The notes under the pieces are model-generated. The model was not told where the DNA came from and ran no database searches. It saw only the letters and a list, made by a program, of their open reading frames with translations. DNA of 64,000 bases from Serripes groenlandicus (taxonomy: Eukaryota > Mollusca > Bivalvia > Cardiida > Cardiidae): positions 434,001-498,000 of the forward strand of contig JASEVX010000036.1 of NCBI GenBank assembly GCA_031761405.1. Direction: 5' to 3'. The position numbers were made by a program, and so were the translations under genes. Positions 1-10,080 of this stretch are shown piece by piece; the first letter of the stretch is position 1, and every line of letters begins with the position of its first letter.

Positions 1-240
1 AAAGTGGTGCACCCAACTTTTTTTTTTTTCAAAATGGCCGCCGTTTTAACATGGCCACCATTTCTTGATTTTATGTTTCGATGGTGCGATCTCTATCAAA
101 CTTCACACATAAATAGATACACACTCAAAGGGGTGCATCCAACTTTTTTTTTTCTCAAAATGGCCGCCATTTCTTGAATTCAAGTTTTCCTTGAATTTAA
201 GTTTTAAAATGGCCACCGTTTCAAAACAAATGGCAGTGGG
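1..240. repeat. Dispersed repeat, two tandem units of about 127 bp
   Basis: The window opens inside a repeat. The string GGTGCAYCCAACTTTTTTTT followed by CAAAATGGCCGCC occurs near 6 and again near 133, so units are about 127 bp apart. A third, partial ATGGCCACCGTTT block lies near 209. No coding content is seen. The family is not recognised. Confidence 0.6.
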
Positions 241-390
241 TGACTTTTTGTTTTTGCTTTAGCTAACACAGTATTACTTGTTCATTTATGTATTCATTTG
301 TTTTTCATCTCCAATTCTTTTTTGTTATTTTAAAAAGTTTGATTATCTGATATTCTGATGTTAAACTGTTCACACTTAAAACACAGCAAA

Positions 391-630
391 TTAACCCTTT
401 CCCACATACAGCATATCTGCAGCTGATGACTTTGAAGGCATTTAGAATAAAATATGAAAAGTCTCTTTAAATAAAGGTATAATATTATAATATAACTGAA
501 TACAGTTGAAAACGTTGTGGCAATAGGAGTAATTGCTCGTTTTTAAGCAATTTCTCACTTTGCTACAATGTTTTCAAGAGTCGTCCTCTGCAGATGTGTC
601 AAAATGCGTCGTTAAGTGGGAAAGGGTACT
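391..630 (-). mobile_element. TTAA-1 MITE, near full length
   Basis: The left ACAA end starts TTAACCCTTTCCCACATA and the right GACGC end finishes AAGTGGGAAAGGG. The right TTAA has decayed to TACT. The inner palindrome around 500-570 is preserved. Confidence 0.8.
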
Positions 631-670
631 TTAAGGAGAAGAATTAAACAAAATGTTCAACAATTTAGTC

Positions 671-864
671 TAATCCTTTAGTTGTTCGCCTCATACAGGC
701 ACATTATGATGTTTCTGCAGCAGACCACTTTTAAAAACATTGTGACAAAAGGAAAAAAAATGCTCATATTCAATTATTATACTTTCATTCACACATATAT
801 TTGTATTTGCCAAATTGCTATCAAAGTGGTCTGCTGCAGATTTGTTGTATGTGGGAAAGGGTAG
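671..864 (+). mobile_element. TTAA-1 MITE, decayed left terminus
   Basis: The block TCTGCAGCAGACCAC at about 713 pairs with GTGGTCTGCTGCAGA at about 825, and the right end reads TTGTATGTGGGAAAGGG. The left terminal CCCTTTCCC is degenerate and both TTAA sites are lost. Confidence 0.7.
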
Positions 865-975
865 AACACATACATGCTTAGGTGACCTTGCTGCAGTGGT
901 ATAGTGGAAATACTGTTGAACAATAGCATCAAATCAAAATCAATGAATCCATCCATAGGCATTTGGTGATATGTA

Positions 976-1829
976 CGAATACCCTCGTTAATTTCTGACT
1001 TCCCCACAGTAATTTCCAACTACCCTCAGTAACTTCCGACTACCCTCAGTAATTTCCCACTACCCTCAGTAACTTCCGACTACCCTCAGTAATTTCCCAC
1101 TACCCTCAGTAACTTCCGACTACCCTCAGTAATTTCCCACTACCCTCAATAATTTCCAACTACCCTCAGTAATTTCCCACTACCCTCAGTAATTTCCCAC
1201 TACCGTTAGTAACTTCCGACTACCCTCAGTAATTTCCGACTACGGTCAGTATTTTCCGACTATTTCCGACTTCCCTCAGTAATTTCTGACTACCCTCAGT
1301 ATTTTCTGACTATTTACGACTTCCCTCAGTAACTTCCGACTACCCTCAGTATTTTCCGACTTCCCTCAGTAACTTTCAACTACCCTTATGAATTTCCGAC
1401 TACCCTCAGTAATTTCCAACTTAATAATCCTCAGTAATTTCCGGTTTCCCTCAGTAACCTCCGACTACCCTTTGTAATTTCCAACTACCCTCGATAATTT
1501 CCAACTATATCCTCAGTAATTTCCGACTTTTTTCGACTTCCCTCAGTAAATTCCGACTACCCTTTGTAATTTCCAACTACCCTCGATAATTTCCAACTAT
1601 ATCCTCAGTAATTTCCGACTTTTTTCGACTTCCCTCAGTAACTTCCGACTACCCTTTGTAATTTCTAACTACCCTCGATAATTTCCAACTATATCCTCAG
1701 TAATCTCTGACTTTTTTCGACTTCCCTCAGTAACTTCCGACTACCCTTTGTAATATCCAACTACCCTCGATAATTTCCAACTATATCCTCAATAATTTCT
1801 GACTATTTCCGACTTCCCTCAGTACTTTT
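976..1829. repeat. Minisatellite, 20-bp unit with a 92-bp higher-order repeat
   Basis: About 40 units of the form CTACCCTCAGTAATTTCCGA run through this block. From about 1440 the array changes to a composite unit: the marker TTTGTAAT falls at 1471, 1563, 1655 and 1747, an exact 92-bp spacing. The first part alternates AATTTCCCAC and AACTTCCGAC units. No frame is meaningfully coding. Confidence 0.92.
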
Positions 1830-1884
1830 AGAATATTATCCACCCTCATAATTATTTCTCAAGACAGAAATCTCACTCACATTC

Positions 1885-2050
1885 AGAGGACTAGATAAAA
1901 GGGAGTGAACAGATCTTTTCCCCACATTATCTATCTTATTACTCAACCAAATCCTATGTTGTGGGTACTCAATATTCTTTTGAGTGCCCATAACATAGGG
2001 TTTAAATGTCAAATAAGGATTTTAGAACATGAAAATGCCCCAAGAGTCTG
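1885..2050. mobile_element. Foldback element with CCTATGTTGTGGGTACTC hairpin
   Basis: A hairpin at about 1951-2003 has arms CCTATGTTGTGGGTACTC and GAGTGCCCATAACATAGG. The surrounding AAAGGGAGTGAACAGATCTTTTCC and AAGGATTTTAGAACATG-AAAATGCCCC sequence recurs at 2330-2510, 25420-25610 and 28800-28990, so the mobile unit is longer than the hairpin. Confidence 0.65.
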
Positions 2051-2214
2051 CTGCAAATGACTTTGTACACATATAGGCAGACATATGAAAAATACTTTTA
2101 GAAGACAGAATAATTGTAACATTGAACTAAGGATGAACAGATTGTGGCAAAAGGTGAAATTCACGCTGCTTAGGCATTGGAAAGCGTATATATATATATG
2201 TGGGAAAGTGTTTA
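2040..2214 (-). mobile_element. TTAA-1 MITE, degenerate
   Basis: Recognisable blocks are TCTGCTGCAAATGACTTTG, GATTGTGGCAAAAGGTGAAATT and the end TATGTGGGAAAGTGTTT. The termini and TTAA sites have decayed. Confidence 0.5.
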
Positions 2215-2329
2215 AACTTTGGGTCCGTGATTGACATTTTCTTATTTAAAACTGAATTTTTAACTTATATTTTAAAGAAATATTTTTAAAATGTTAAAGT
2301 TTTATTTGAGCCGATTGTCTGAGATCATT

Positions 2330-2510
2330 GAGGGTAAGAGAGAGTATTTTATGCTCTTTCCCCCAAAAATATCTCTTTTATTACACCATCAAACCCTATG
2401 TTGTTAGTACTTAAAAGAATCTTCTCAGTGAAACGATTCTTTTGAGTAACCCGCAACATTAAGGATGTTAGAACATGTAGTACGCCCCCTTATCTACAGC
2501 TCTGGCTGAT
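2330..2510. mobile_element. Foldback element, second copy
   Basis: The hairpin lies at about 2394-2466: AAACCCTATGTTGTTAGTACTTAAAAGAAT opposes GATTCTTTTGAGTAACCCGCAACAT. The outer sequence (ATGCTCTTTCCCCCAAAAAT and TTAGAACATGTAGTACGCCC) matches the other copies. Confidence 0.65.
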
Positions 2511-2525
2511 ATGACCAGTCATAAT

Positions 2526-2744
2526 TTAACCCTTTCCTCATATAGACGCTTTCTGACGCCTCTGCAGCAGACGGCTTTTTGAAAACATGGTGACAAAAGA
2601 AGAAATGAGCAATTTCTCCTTTTGCCACAATGTTTTCCACTTTAAGTCATAGGTTATCCATTCAATTATAGAGATTTTTTACTTTTTGTCAAACTATGTT
2701 CAAAGTCGTCTGCTGCAGAATTGTCGTATGAGGGAAAGGGTTAA
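2526..2744 (+). mobile_element. TTAA-1 MITE, complete
   Basis: Both TTAA sites are intact (2526-2529 and 2741-2744). Length is 219 bp. The left end reads CCCTTTCCTCATATAGACGC and the right end CGTATGAGGGAAAGGG. Confidence 0.9.
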
Positions 2745-3023
2745 TGACTTATTACATTATACCCTGTGGGAAACAGTACATTTGTCTTTATTGATACTTT
2801 TACAGTGAGATTAGAAATTATGCAAGAGAGTTAAATGGCTGTCAATGTCCATTAGTCTTCTCTTTATCTGACTGGAACGATAGCAATCCTTCTTTCAACA
2901 TAAGAATTATAGACCATGCTCATGAAGAGATACCAAAATAATAGAAAACATGAGTTGTTGTACATAAGATTGATAAAAGGAAACCATACACAAAATAAAA
3001 AGGTTGGTTGGTGAAGGTGAAGG

Positions 3024-3255
3024 TTAACCCTTTCCCTCATACAACAATTATGCAGCAGACGACTTTGAACATATTTTGTCAAAACATAGAAAATCTCTAT
3101 AATTGAATGGATAACCTATGACTAAAAGTGGGAAATATTGTTGCAAAAGGAGAAATTGCTCAATTTGAGCAATTTCTTCTTTTGTAACTATGTTTTCAAA
3201 AAGGTCGTCTTCTGCAGAGGCGTCAGAATGCGTCTATATGAGGGGAAAGGGTTAA
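3024..3255 (-). mobile_element. TTAA-1 MITE, complete
   Basis: TTAA sites at 3024 and 3252. This is the reverse orientation of the copy at 2526, with nearly the same internal sequence (GAATGGATAACCTATGACTA). Confidence 0.9.
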
Positions 3256-3644
3256 AGAGAAGAGAAAAATAAGCATTGATCAAAATCCAGCTGCTGTTAC
3301 CCTAAAGTCTAAAGGAACAAAATTAACAATCCTGCAGTTAGACAGAATAAAATGCCCATAAAACATCCATAAACATTCTAAATTACAAATGTGACGCATC
3401 ATGCTAAACTGATTCCTTCCCCATATATATGCTGCAAGCGATCAGCCATGATAAATTCATCAATCCATTGTTTTACATGTGACTTCACTCAAAAGTGTAG
3501 AAAAATTTGCATGCAACTTTATGACCATTACAATGAGCAGCATTGACAAAGGAGTATATTTTAAGCCTCTCTAAAAATTAGCTTTTTTTATATATATGTA
3601 CATCTTTGTTATGAAACACAAGTATTCACACACCCTGCCATGGC

Positions 3645-3866
3645 CTAACCCTTTCTTTGCTGAATTTATAAGATGCTCTTGTCCAGTTTTGCAGTTGAAA
3701 GAGTCCATATCGATATGCCAATTCTACGAATATCAAAATTAAAATGTTGAATTGAACAACAAATGGTCAGATAGCGTGGCGATGCCATCTTGCCTCACTC
3801 GCTGTAACTGCGGTGACACTGGATACACAAAATCAGTTCCAGTAGTCAAAGCCTCAAAGGGTTTAA
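3645..3866. mobile_element. Possible second TTAA-type element
   Basis: TAACCCTTTCTTTGCTGA at the left faces GCCTCAAAGGGTTTAA at the right over about 220 bp. The ends resemble TTAA-flanked inverted repeats but differ from TTAA-1 inside. The call is weak. Confidence 0.3.
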
Positions 3867-4073
3867 CCCTTTCCTGCGTATAGATGCTTTCTGACGCCTC
3901 TGCAGCAGATGGCTTTTAGAAAACATGGTGACGAGCAATTATTTCTCCTTTTGACACCATGTTTTTAACTCTATTCAATTATTGTACTTTCATTTAAAGA
4001 GAGTTCCCAAATGTTTTCGGGTATGTTTTCAAAGTCGTCTGCTGCAGATTCGTGGTATGAGGGAAAGGGTTAA
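3863..4073 (+). mobile_element. TTAA-1 MITE, complete
   Basis: TTAA at 3863 and 4070. The inner palindrome is shortened (AAACATGGTGACGAGCAATT). It ends 5 bp before the next copy. Confidence 0.88.
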
Positions 4074-4078
4074 AACTC

Positions 4079-4311
4079 TTAACCCTTTCCCTCATATAGA
4101 CGCTTTCTGACGCCTCTGCAGCAGACGTCTTTTTGAAAACATAGTGACAAAAGAAGAAATTGCACAAAACGTGCAATTTCTCCTTTTGCCACAATGTTTT
4201 CCACTTTTTGTCATAGCGGGTTATCCATTCAATAATGGAGATTTTCTATGTTTTGACAAAATACGTTCAAAGTCGTCTGCTGCAGAATTGCCGTATGAGG
4301 GAAAGGGTTAA
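4079..4311 (+). mobile_element. TTAA-1 MITE, complete reference-like copy
   Basis: TTAA at 4079 and 4308, length 233 bp. It shows the canonical order: GACGC end, inner palindrome centred on TTGCACAAAACGTGCAA near 4164, a second hairpin region (GTCATAGCGGGTTATCC), then the ACAA end. Confidence 0.92.
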
Positions 4312-4538
4312 GTTACAAATACAGTTATCAATTATTCAATGTAAAACCCATTTACTTGGGTTCTTAAAGCTTCATGACTCCAAAAGTCAAAGTAAACTAT
4401 AGAGAGCTTTAATAGACTACGGGAGGTATTTCGTTGTTCTGAAATCTATATTTGACCCTCTAACCCTATATTGTTTGTACTTGAAATATTAGTGTCTCGC
4501 CAATCTGAATGCTATGAACTAAAACAGCCAATAGAAAG

Positions 4539-4765
4539 TTTTGTTTGTTTGTTTGTTTGGAGTTTAACGCCGCTTTCAACAGCTTTGGTCATATCACAGC
4601 GGTCAGTGCACCTACCCATGTTTTCCTGGCTTTCCCACACCAGTACTTACACAACATTCTTTCGAAGCCACTGACTACTTTCTCACATAGATCAGAGGTG
4701 AGAGGCAATGGAAAACATCGCCCAAAAGAATGTCGCCGCAACCGGGTATCGAACCCGTGACCTCC
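4539..4765 (-). mobile_element. tRNA-derived SINE (family A), 5'-truncated, with target duplication
   Basis: On the minus strand this runs from the B-box region (GGTTCGATACC, + complement near 4746-4756) to a (CAAA)n tail at 4539-4556. It matches the full-length copy at 16152-16422 but lacks the A-box part of the head. It is flanked by the perfect 13-bp duplication AGCCAATAGAAAG (4526-4538 and 4766-4778), which proves target-primed insertion. A relation to the molluscan RUDI/V-SINE type is possible but was not checked. Confidence 0.9.
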
Positions 4766-4794
4766 AGCCAATAGAAAGCTACACTCCTTTATGA

Positions 4795-5005
4795 AATCTG
4801 CCTCGGGTGCAGGAGGTTGTGGGTTCGATCCCATCCGGGTCATACCAATGATTTTAAAAATGGTAGTTACATCCCTGCCCTCCAAATTGCTCATGCAGGG
4901 TTGTAGCTTTTAAGTGACTGACTGGTGTCCAGATAAATTGATCAGTAGTACGATATAACTGAAAATTGTTGCAAGCGACGTAAAACACTGAATAATCAAT
5001 CGATC
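4795..5005 (+). mobile_element. tRNA-derived SINE (family B), 5'-truncated
   Basis: The B box GGTTCGATCCC lies at 4822-4832. It is followed by the family-B body (CCGGGTCATACCAATGA, GACTGACTGGTGTCCAGATAAAT, GATATAACTGAAAATTGTT) and a short CAATCAATC tail. The A box is missing. Confidence 0.8.
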
Positions 5006-5096
5006 CCTCGTTAAAATGATTAAAGTTGCCACGAAGTTCTATGTTTTAGGAGTTTGTCACATTCTGAAAACCTTATTTGACCCAAATGCTGTGTTT

Positions 5097-5263
5097 CCAA
5101 TTTTACCTTGTGTATCATGAATTGAGGTCAAGATCAATTAAAATATATAGTGTGCATTGGTACTCAAAAGAATTGTAGCAATGAGATGATTCTTTTGAGT
5201 AGCAATACTAAAGGTCTAATTGATCTTGGACACTTCAATTCATGATACACAAGATAAATTGGA
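5097..5263. mobile_element. Foldback element with long extended arms
   Basis: The core GGTACTCAAAAGAAT and ATTCTTTTGAGTAGC lies at 5160-5206. The arms then continue outward: CCTTGTGTATCATGAATTGA (about 5105) opposes TCAATTCATGATACACAAG (about 5236). This makes a 167-bp near-palindrome. Confidence 0.75.
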
Positions 5264-5294
5264 AAAATCAAATACCCCTTCCCAACTTTCGTAC

Positions 5295-7089
5295 AATCCC
5301 CTGCGAAATGAAATTCATGAAAACATGAATATTTCATACCATAGTCTTTTCTTGAACAGTTCATGAATAGTTGAAGAACAAGTCGATTGTTTCAAGAAAA
5401 TGTCCAAGTTCTTAAAATGTTCGTAAACTGACATCAATGGTTCAAGAACAGTTCAAGAATATTTAAAGTTCTTAAAATGTGTATGAGTTCACTTCAATAC
5501 CAGTTTAAGAACAATTGAAGAATTTGTTGAGTTCTTAAAATGTGCATGAATTGACTTCAATACTGGTTTAAGAACAGTGGAAGAATTTGTTGAGTACTTA
5601 AAAGGTGCATGAATTGACTTCAATAATGTTTCAAGAACAGTTGAAGGAAAATTATATTCTTAAAACATCCATGAAATCAAACCTTTGAAAAATTGAAGGA
5701 AATTCATAATTGTTATAAATTGTAAAACATTCATGAAATGCCATGCAGCCATGTATAGATGACAGTAACTGTCTGGCAGTATAATAACTGCAAGCCTGCT
5801 AATTAGTTTCAGTATACCACTACATGTATATTAAACAGTAATCATCACTGATTTTAAAATAATATTTAATTAAATTAACTCAGTTTGAATCACTTGCACT
5901 CCCATTCTGAATAGAGAAATATGAACAGTTATAGATCTGCTTTTAGAACACTTCTAAAACACTTCTAGAACCGAAGTAGTTCTTATAAATGTATTATAGT
6001 GAACACTTTTAAAATCTTCTTGTCAAAAGTAAAGGCCCTATAGTGAAATAAATCAATGCAATTCTAGTGAAATTTCATTGGTACCTGCTATGTTACTGGA
6101 ATACCAGAAGAACAACCAAAAATACCACTGGAACTGAACTTGAATTTGAAATATACCAAGGGAGTTAACTCTAGCATAAAACACAGGAACTCTTCAAAAA
6201 GAAGTAAGTAATGTTTACTACTTCCCTTAGTTTTTTGGTGGGAGAAATATGTTGTGTTTCAAAGGCAAAGAGAAGTTCTTTGTAATTTCTTATGAACAAC
6301 TTGATGGGCATATTTGGTAAATGTCTTAAATGTAACATTGTTTATTAAATTATGTTTATATTGGTGATTTATTGAAGTGTCACATTGCCACATGTGGAAG
6401 AAGCCATGTCTTCATATAACACATATTTTTATAGAATTCTGGTTCAACTATGTTTCAATGAACCAGAATATTTTCTGTACAGAATCTGCACAGGCTTTCT
6501 GTATTTTCCTCTGTTCAGAATCTGGTTCTTAGGTCCACCCAGACTATTTTGTACACTGGTTACCAGCCAATTGAATTGTGCCGGCCACTTCATGAACCAT
6601 TTATGACCTCATCATGTTCACAAACATTTTAAGAACTTTTGTTCATGAACAGTTCTTTCCAGTCCTTGAAGTACAAATGGGACATTGAAATATATTGGAA
6701 ACATGTATATGAGTAGTTCATGAATTTCGAGACATGAACAGTACATTTTCAGAACATAAAGTAAAAAAACGGGACTATAAGTTATATAGAAGAATTTTCA
6801 TGAACAGTTCATGAATCAAGTATGCATGAACTGTGCATAAATGTCTTGTCCTTGAATTATTCATAGATAATTCATGAACTATTTAAGAAAGTTTGGCAGT
6901 GAAAGGTCGTTGAAATAACTGTCAATGTATTTTATGGACAGTTCATGAACTATACACTGTTCATGAACTGCTACACTTTGAACATTTTAAGGAAAAGTCC
7001 CATTTTAACTTCAAGGACTTTAATGAATTTTTCATGAAATCTGAACATGAACTGTTCATGAACTGTAACTGTTCATTTCAAAGGGGATT
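5295..7089. mobile_element. 1.8-kb inverted-repeat element with TTCATGAAC subterminal arrays
   Basis: The ends match as inverted repeats: AATCCCCTGCGAAATGAA at 5295 opposes TTCATTTCAAAGGGGATT ending at 7089. The left interior has four units of about 62-63 bp (marker CTTAAAA at 5411, 5471, 5534, 5597, 5659) with TTCAAGAACAGTT motifs. The right interior (6590-7075) holds at least ten TTCATGAAC or CATGAACTG motifs, many in palindromic pairs. Short frames (for example 6385-6606) show no recognisable domain. It resembles a non-autonomous DNA transposon whose subterminal motifs could bind a transposase; the class is unknown. Confidence 0.65.
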
Positions 7090-7283
7090 TCAGACGCCTC
7101 TGCAGCTGCCGACTTTTTAAAACATTGTGGTAAACTAATTTTGTTATCAAAATGAGCAATATTTCTCATGTGCCACAATGTTTTCAACTTAATTCAATAA
7201 TTGTTCCTTCATTTATATAGAGTTTCCATATTTAGAACTAAATGCGTTCAAAGTCCTCTGCTGCGGATTTGTTGAATGTGGGA
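7083..7283 (+). mobile_element. TTAA-1 MITE, left terminus lost
   Basis: It starts inside the GACGC end (TTTCAGACGCCTCTGCAGC), directly against the 1.8-kb element, and ends TTGTTGAATGTGGGAC. The terminal CCCTTTCCC is absent on the left, so the 1.8-kb element probably inserted into this copy. Confidence 0.65.
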
Positions 7284-7289
7284 CGTACA

Positions 7290-8060
7290 GCTAGGGTTAT
7301 CAAAACTATGACATAAACAATAAAAGAAACATTAATTCAAAACCGTCTGAACTTTGCATGGTTGTGGTTAGAGGAAATGTAACTAAAGACTTTGGGTCAT
7401 CGATGTCATACATTATGTGAGGATGTCGTAGATATTTCAGATATTTTGTTTGGATGATTGACATCAGAATTATTTTTGCATTCAATGTGGATAAAATGAA
7501 TTATTCTATGCCCAATGAATGAACCTCCCAATCAAACCAGTAAGAGACCTGTTGTTTAACGCTCTTGAAAACGTTAAAAGTCAGTTATTTAGATTTTCTA
7601 CAACATATTGATTATTGGTCATAGGTTGATAAAAATTGACCCGTTGCTTTTACATGATTGTAAAAAATGCAGAAATAACGATTTTTCAAATTTGAGTAAA
7701 AAAAAGAGTCCTCCTTTTTGTCCGATTCACTGTAAGTATTTTCAAAAGTCTGTCAAGAAGAAGGGTTTTGAAAAGCCTAGACTTTATCTTTAATATCTAT
7801 AAATGGCACAGTCATTGTATCAAATTCCAATCTTTTTAATTATATATAAGCTACTATGCACACTTCACAATCAAATTAACCCTTTACTGTATTCTGTTTG
7901 AGGTTTGTATACATTGACTTTGTCCCACATATTGTCAAATGCTATAGTCTAGAGATTGGTGTTTTTCCAATGATTGCCTTAGCCTAGCAGCACAAGGTTT
8001 GCAGTCCAGTGTATCACTGATATTAATTAGTGTACTGTCACGGTGTCACCTGATTATAAC
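7290..8060. other. Stretch without recognised features
   Basis: AT-rich sequence. A left-terminus-like string TTAACCCTTTACTGTATTCTG at 7876 may be a TTAA-1 remnant. The 61-codon frame at 7608-7793 is lysine-rich, has no recognisable domain and no convincing splice sites. Confidence 0.4.
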
Positions 8061-8069
8061 TGATATTCC

Positions 8070-8262
8070 TTTGACCCTTCTGCAGCAGATGACTTTTGAA
8101 AAAAATATGACAAAAATAGGAATTGCTCATAATGAACGATTCCTGTTTTTGTTTCATCTCGACTCAATAATCATATTAACATTTGTTGAAATTTTACATA
8201 TTTTGGCTTAGATGTTTTCCAAGTTGTCTGCTGCAGATTTGTTGTATGTGAGAAAGGATGAA
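8070..8262 (+). mobile_element. TTAA-1 MITE, decayed ends
   Basis: CTGCAGCAGATGACTTTTGAA near 8080 opposes AAGTTGTCTGCTGCAG near 8221, and the right end reads TTGTATGTGAGAAAGGAT. Neither TTAA survives. Confidence 0.65.
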
Positions 8263-8611
8263 TGTCTGGATAATTCATGGCATAGAGCCAGTGAGCTGAC
8301 AATCTACCAAGTCAATGGATGTGCTTCAAAATATAACAAAACATTTCTGTTAAAAAGTACATGTATAAGCTAGATAGATATTCTTATTTTGTAACGTAAA
8401 TCTATAGTTACATACAAAACAAATTATACATATTTTAAGTCATGAATGAGTTATATTACTAAGCATTAATTCAATATGAACACATACATATACGAGGATG
8501 AACAAAACATAGATATTTACATATACATTTATAAGTAAACTTATACTTATACTTCATAATTGTTTTACACAAAGCAATGTCAAAATTTTCATTTATGGTT
8601 TAAAGTTCAGA

Positions 8612-8940
8612 TTAATTTCTATGAGTAAGTGTCAAACGTAGAGTAGATGCCTCTCGGATATATTTAGCCAAATTCATCAACGTTTTCTTGCTATCACTTT
8701 TTAAAAGTTTGACAAATGTATAGACACATGGCTTGGCTGTATATATATAGTAAGCTTTTAAATATTTAGTTCTAATATTAGCGTAAGCTGGACAAATTAA
8801 AACAAAATGATATTCGTCTTCTATGTCATTTTTTTCACATAAAGCACACAGTCGCTAGTTATACTCAACATATAAGTATACAGTTCTTAAAATTTGACTT
8901 GCTATAAATAATCATGAGCGATATCTCCTTTAACCATAAT
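8612..8940 (-). pseudogene. LINE-type retrotransposon ORF, C-terminal fragment
   Basis: Reading the minus strand from 8854 down to the stop at 8612-8614 gives 80 uninterrupted codons. They contain RLCALC, then EDEYHFVLICPAY, then RTKYLKAYY and NLAKYIREAS. A Cys-x2-Cys pair followed by (E/D)EYHF-x4-CP-x-Y is the pattern found just before the C-terminus of many animal LINE reverse-transcriptase proteins; that family link is prior knowledge, not a search result. Upstream the frame continues as ASQILRTVYLYVEYN after one in-frame TAG at 8855-8857, then breaks by stop or frameshift near 8905. The rest of the polymerase and any endonuclease are absent, so this is a dead 5'-truncated copy. No ATG precedes it. 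Confidence 0.78.
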
Positions 8941-9092
8941 AGCATCATACTTTGGCTGCTGTAGAATGCAACATAATTTTGTTGCTGCAGTTGCATCCTA
9001 AGTTGGCTGCTGTAGTTGCATCATAAGTTGAATGCTGTAGTTGAGTACTGCAGTATAAATCTTAAGTTGGCTGCTCTAGAATGCATCATAAT
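8940..9092. repeat. Short degenerate minisatellite
   Basis: About five units of TAAGTTGGCTGCTGTAGTTGCATCA-type sequence, period roughly 27-30 bp with variation. It lies just upstream (on the minus strand) of the LINE fragment, so it could be a chance neighbour. Confidence 0.6.
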
Positions 9093-9127
9093 GCAGGAAA
9101 TGGATTGAATATGCATATAAGGTACAT

Positions 9128-9310
9128 TTAATCCTTTACGGAAGCAAGCTATGGCAGATTAATTTTGAAAACATTGTGGAAAATGGAGAAATAGATTAAA
9201 AGTAGCAATATTTTGTTTTTCAAACGATGTTTACAACTTTACAATAACATTATTTTTTCCAGAAACCAATAATTTCCAAGTCTTTTCAATTATAATAATT
9301 TTTAAAGCAG
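9128..9310. mobile_element. TTAA-1 MITE, heavily degenerate
   Basis: TAATCCTTTACGGAAGC, then GCAGATTAATTTTGAAAACATTGTGG and TTCAAACGATGTTTACAACTTT keep the family order. The right terminus cannot be placed. Confidence 0.4.
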
Positions 9311-9923
9311 CTGTCACCAACAATGATATATATATAATATCAGGTATAGAGTTTACGTAATTAATTGTTATTCACAGTTATTTAAACCTTTAACATGTAA
9401 TGCATTGATGTAATTATGTCTCCCCCATTACATGGGGGTGACATATTGTTTTTGCCCGTTCCGTCCGTCCTTCCGTCCGTCCTTCCGTCCGTCCTTCCGT
9501 CCTTCCTTCCGTCCTTCCGTCTGTCACACTTGTTTCCGCTCAATAACTGAAGAACGCTTGGGCGTAGGAACTTCATACTTGGTATGCAGGTTGGTCATGA
9601 CCAGTAGAAGACCCCTATTGATTTTGAGGTCAGTACGTCTAAAGTCAAGGTCACAGTGACAATGAGCTGATAAATAGTTTTTGCTTGGGCCCAGGAACTT
9701 CATACTTGATGTGCAGGTTGGTCACCACCAGCAAATGACCACTATTAATTTTAAGGTCACTAGGTCAAAGGTCAAGCTCACAGTGGTCAAGGTCACATCC
9801 ATCACACTTGTTTCCGCTCAATAACTGAAGAACGCTTGGGCATAGGATCTTCATACTTGGTATGCAGGTTGGTCATGACCAGTAGATGACTCCTATTGAT
9901 TTTGATGTCAGAAGGTCAAATGT

Positions 9924-9942
9924 CAAGGTCATGGTGACCTTG
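9924..9942. promoter_or_regulatory. Perfect inverted nuclear-receptor half-sites (ERE-like)
   Basis: Arms CAAGGTCA and TGACCTTG are separated by the 3-bp spacer TGG, matching the AGGTCAnnnTGACCT consensus. It is part of one unit of the array. Function is not shown. Confidence 0.6.
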
Positions 9943-10059
9943 TGAGGTAAAATATGGTTTCCGCTCAATAACTGAAGAATGCTTGGGCCGAGGAACTCCA
10001 TACTTGGTATGCAGGTTGGCCATGCCCAGTAGAAGACCCTATTCATTTTGAGGTCAAAG

Positions 10060-10080
10060 TCAAGGTCACAGTGACCTTGA
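10060..10080. promoter_or_regulatory. Perfect 9-bp-arm ERE-like palindrome
   Basis: Arms TCAAGGTCA and TGACCTTGA are separated by CAG. This is an exact AGGTCAnnnTGACCT site, and each arm is also the extended monomer site known for ERR/SF-1/FTZ-F1 receptors. It lies in the fifth array unit; other units carry one-mismatch versions near 10231 and 10388. Confidence 0.65.

Noticed and set aside
976..1829. CRISPR-like array of 20-bp repeats
   Set aside because: There are no unique spacers between repeats; it is a minisatellite in eukaryotic DNA.
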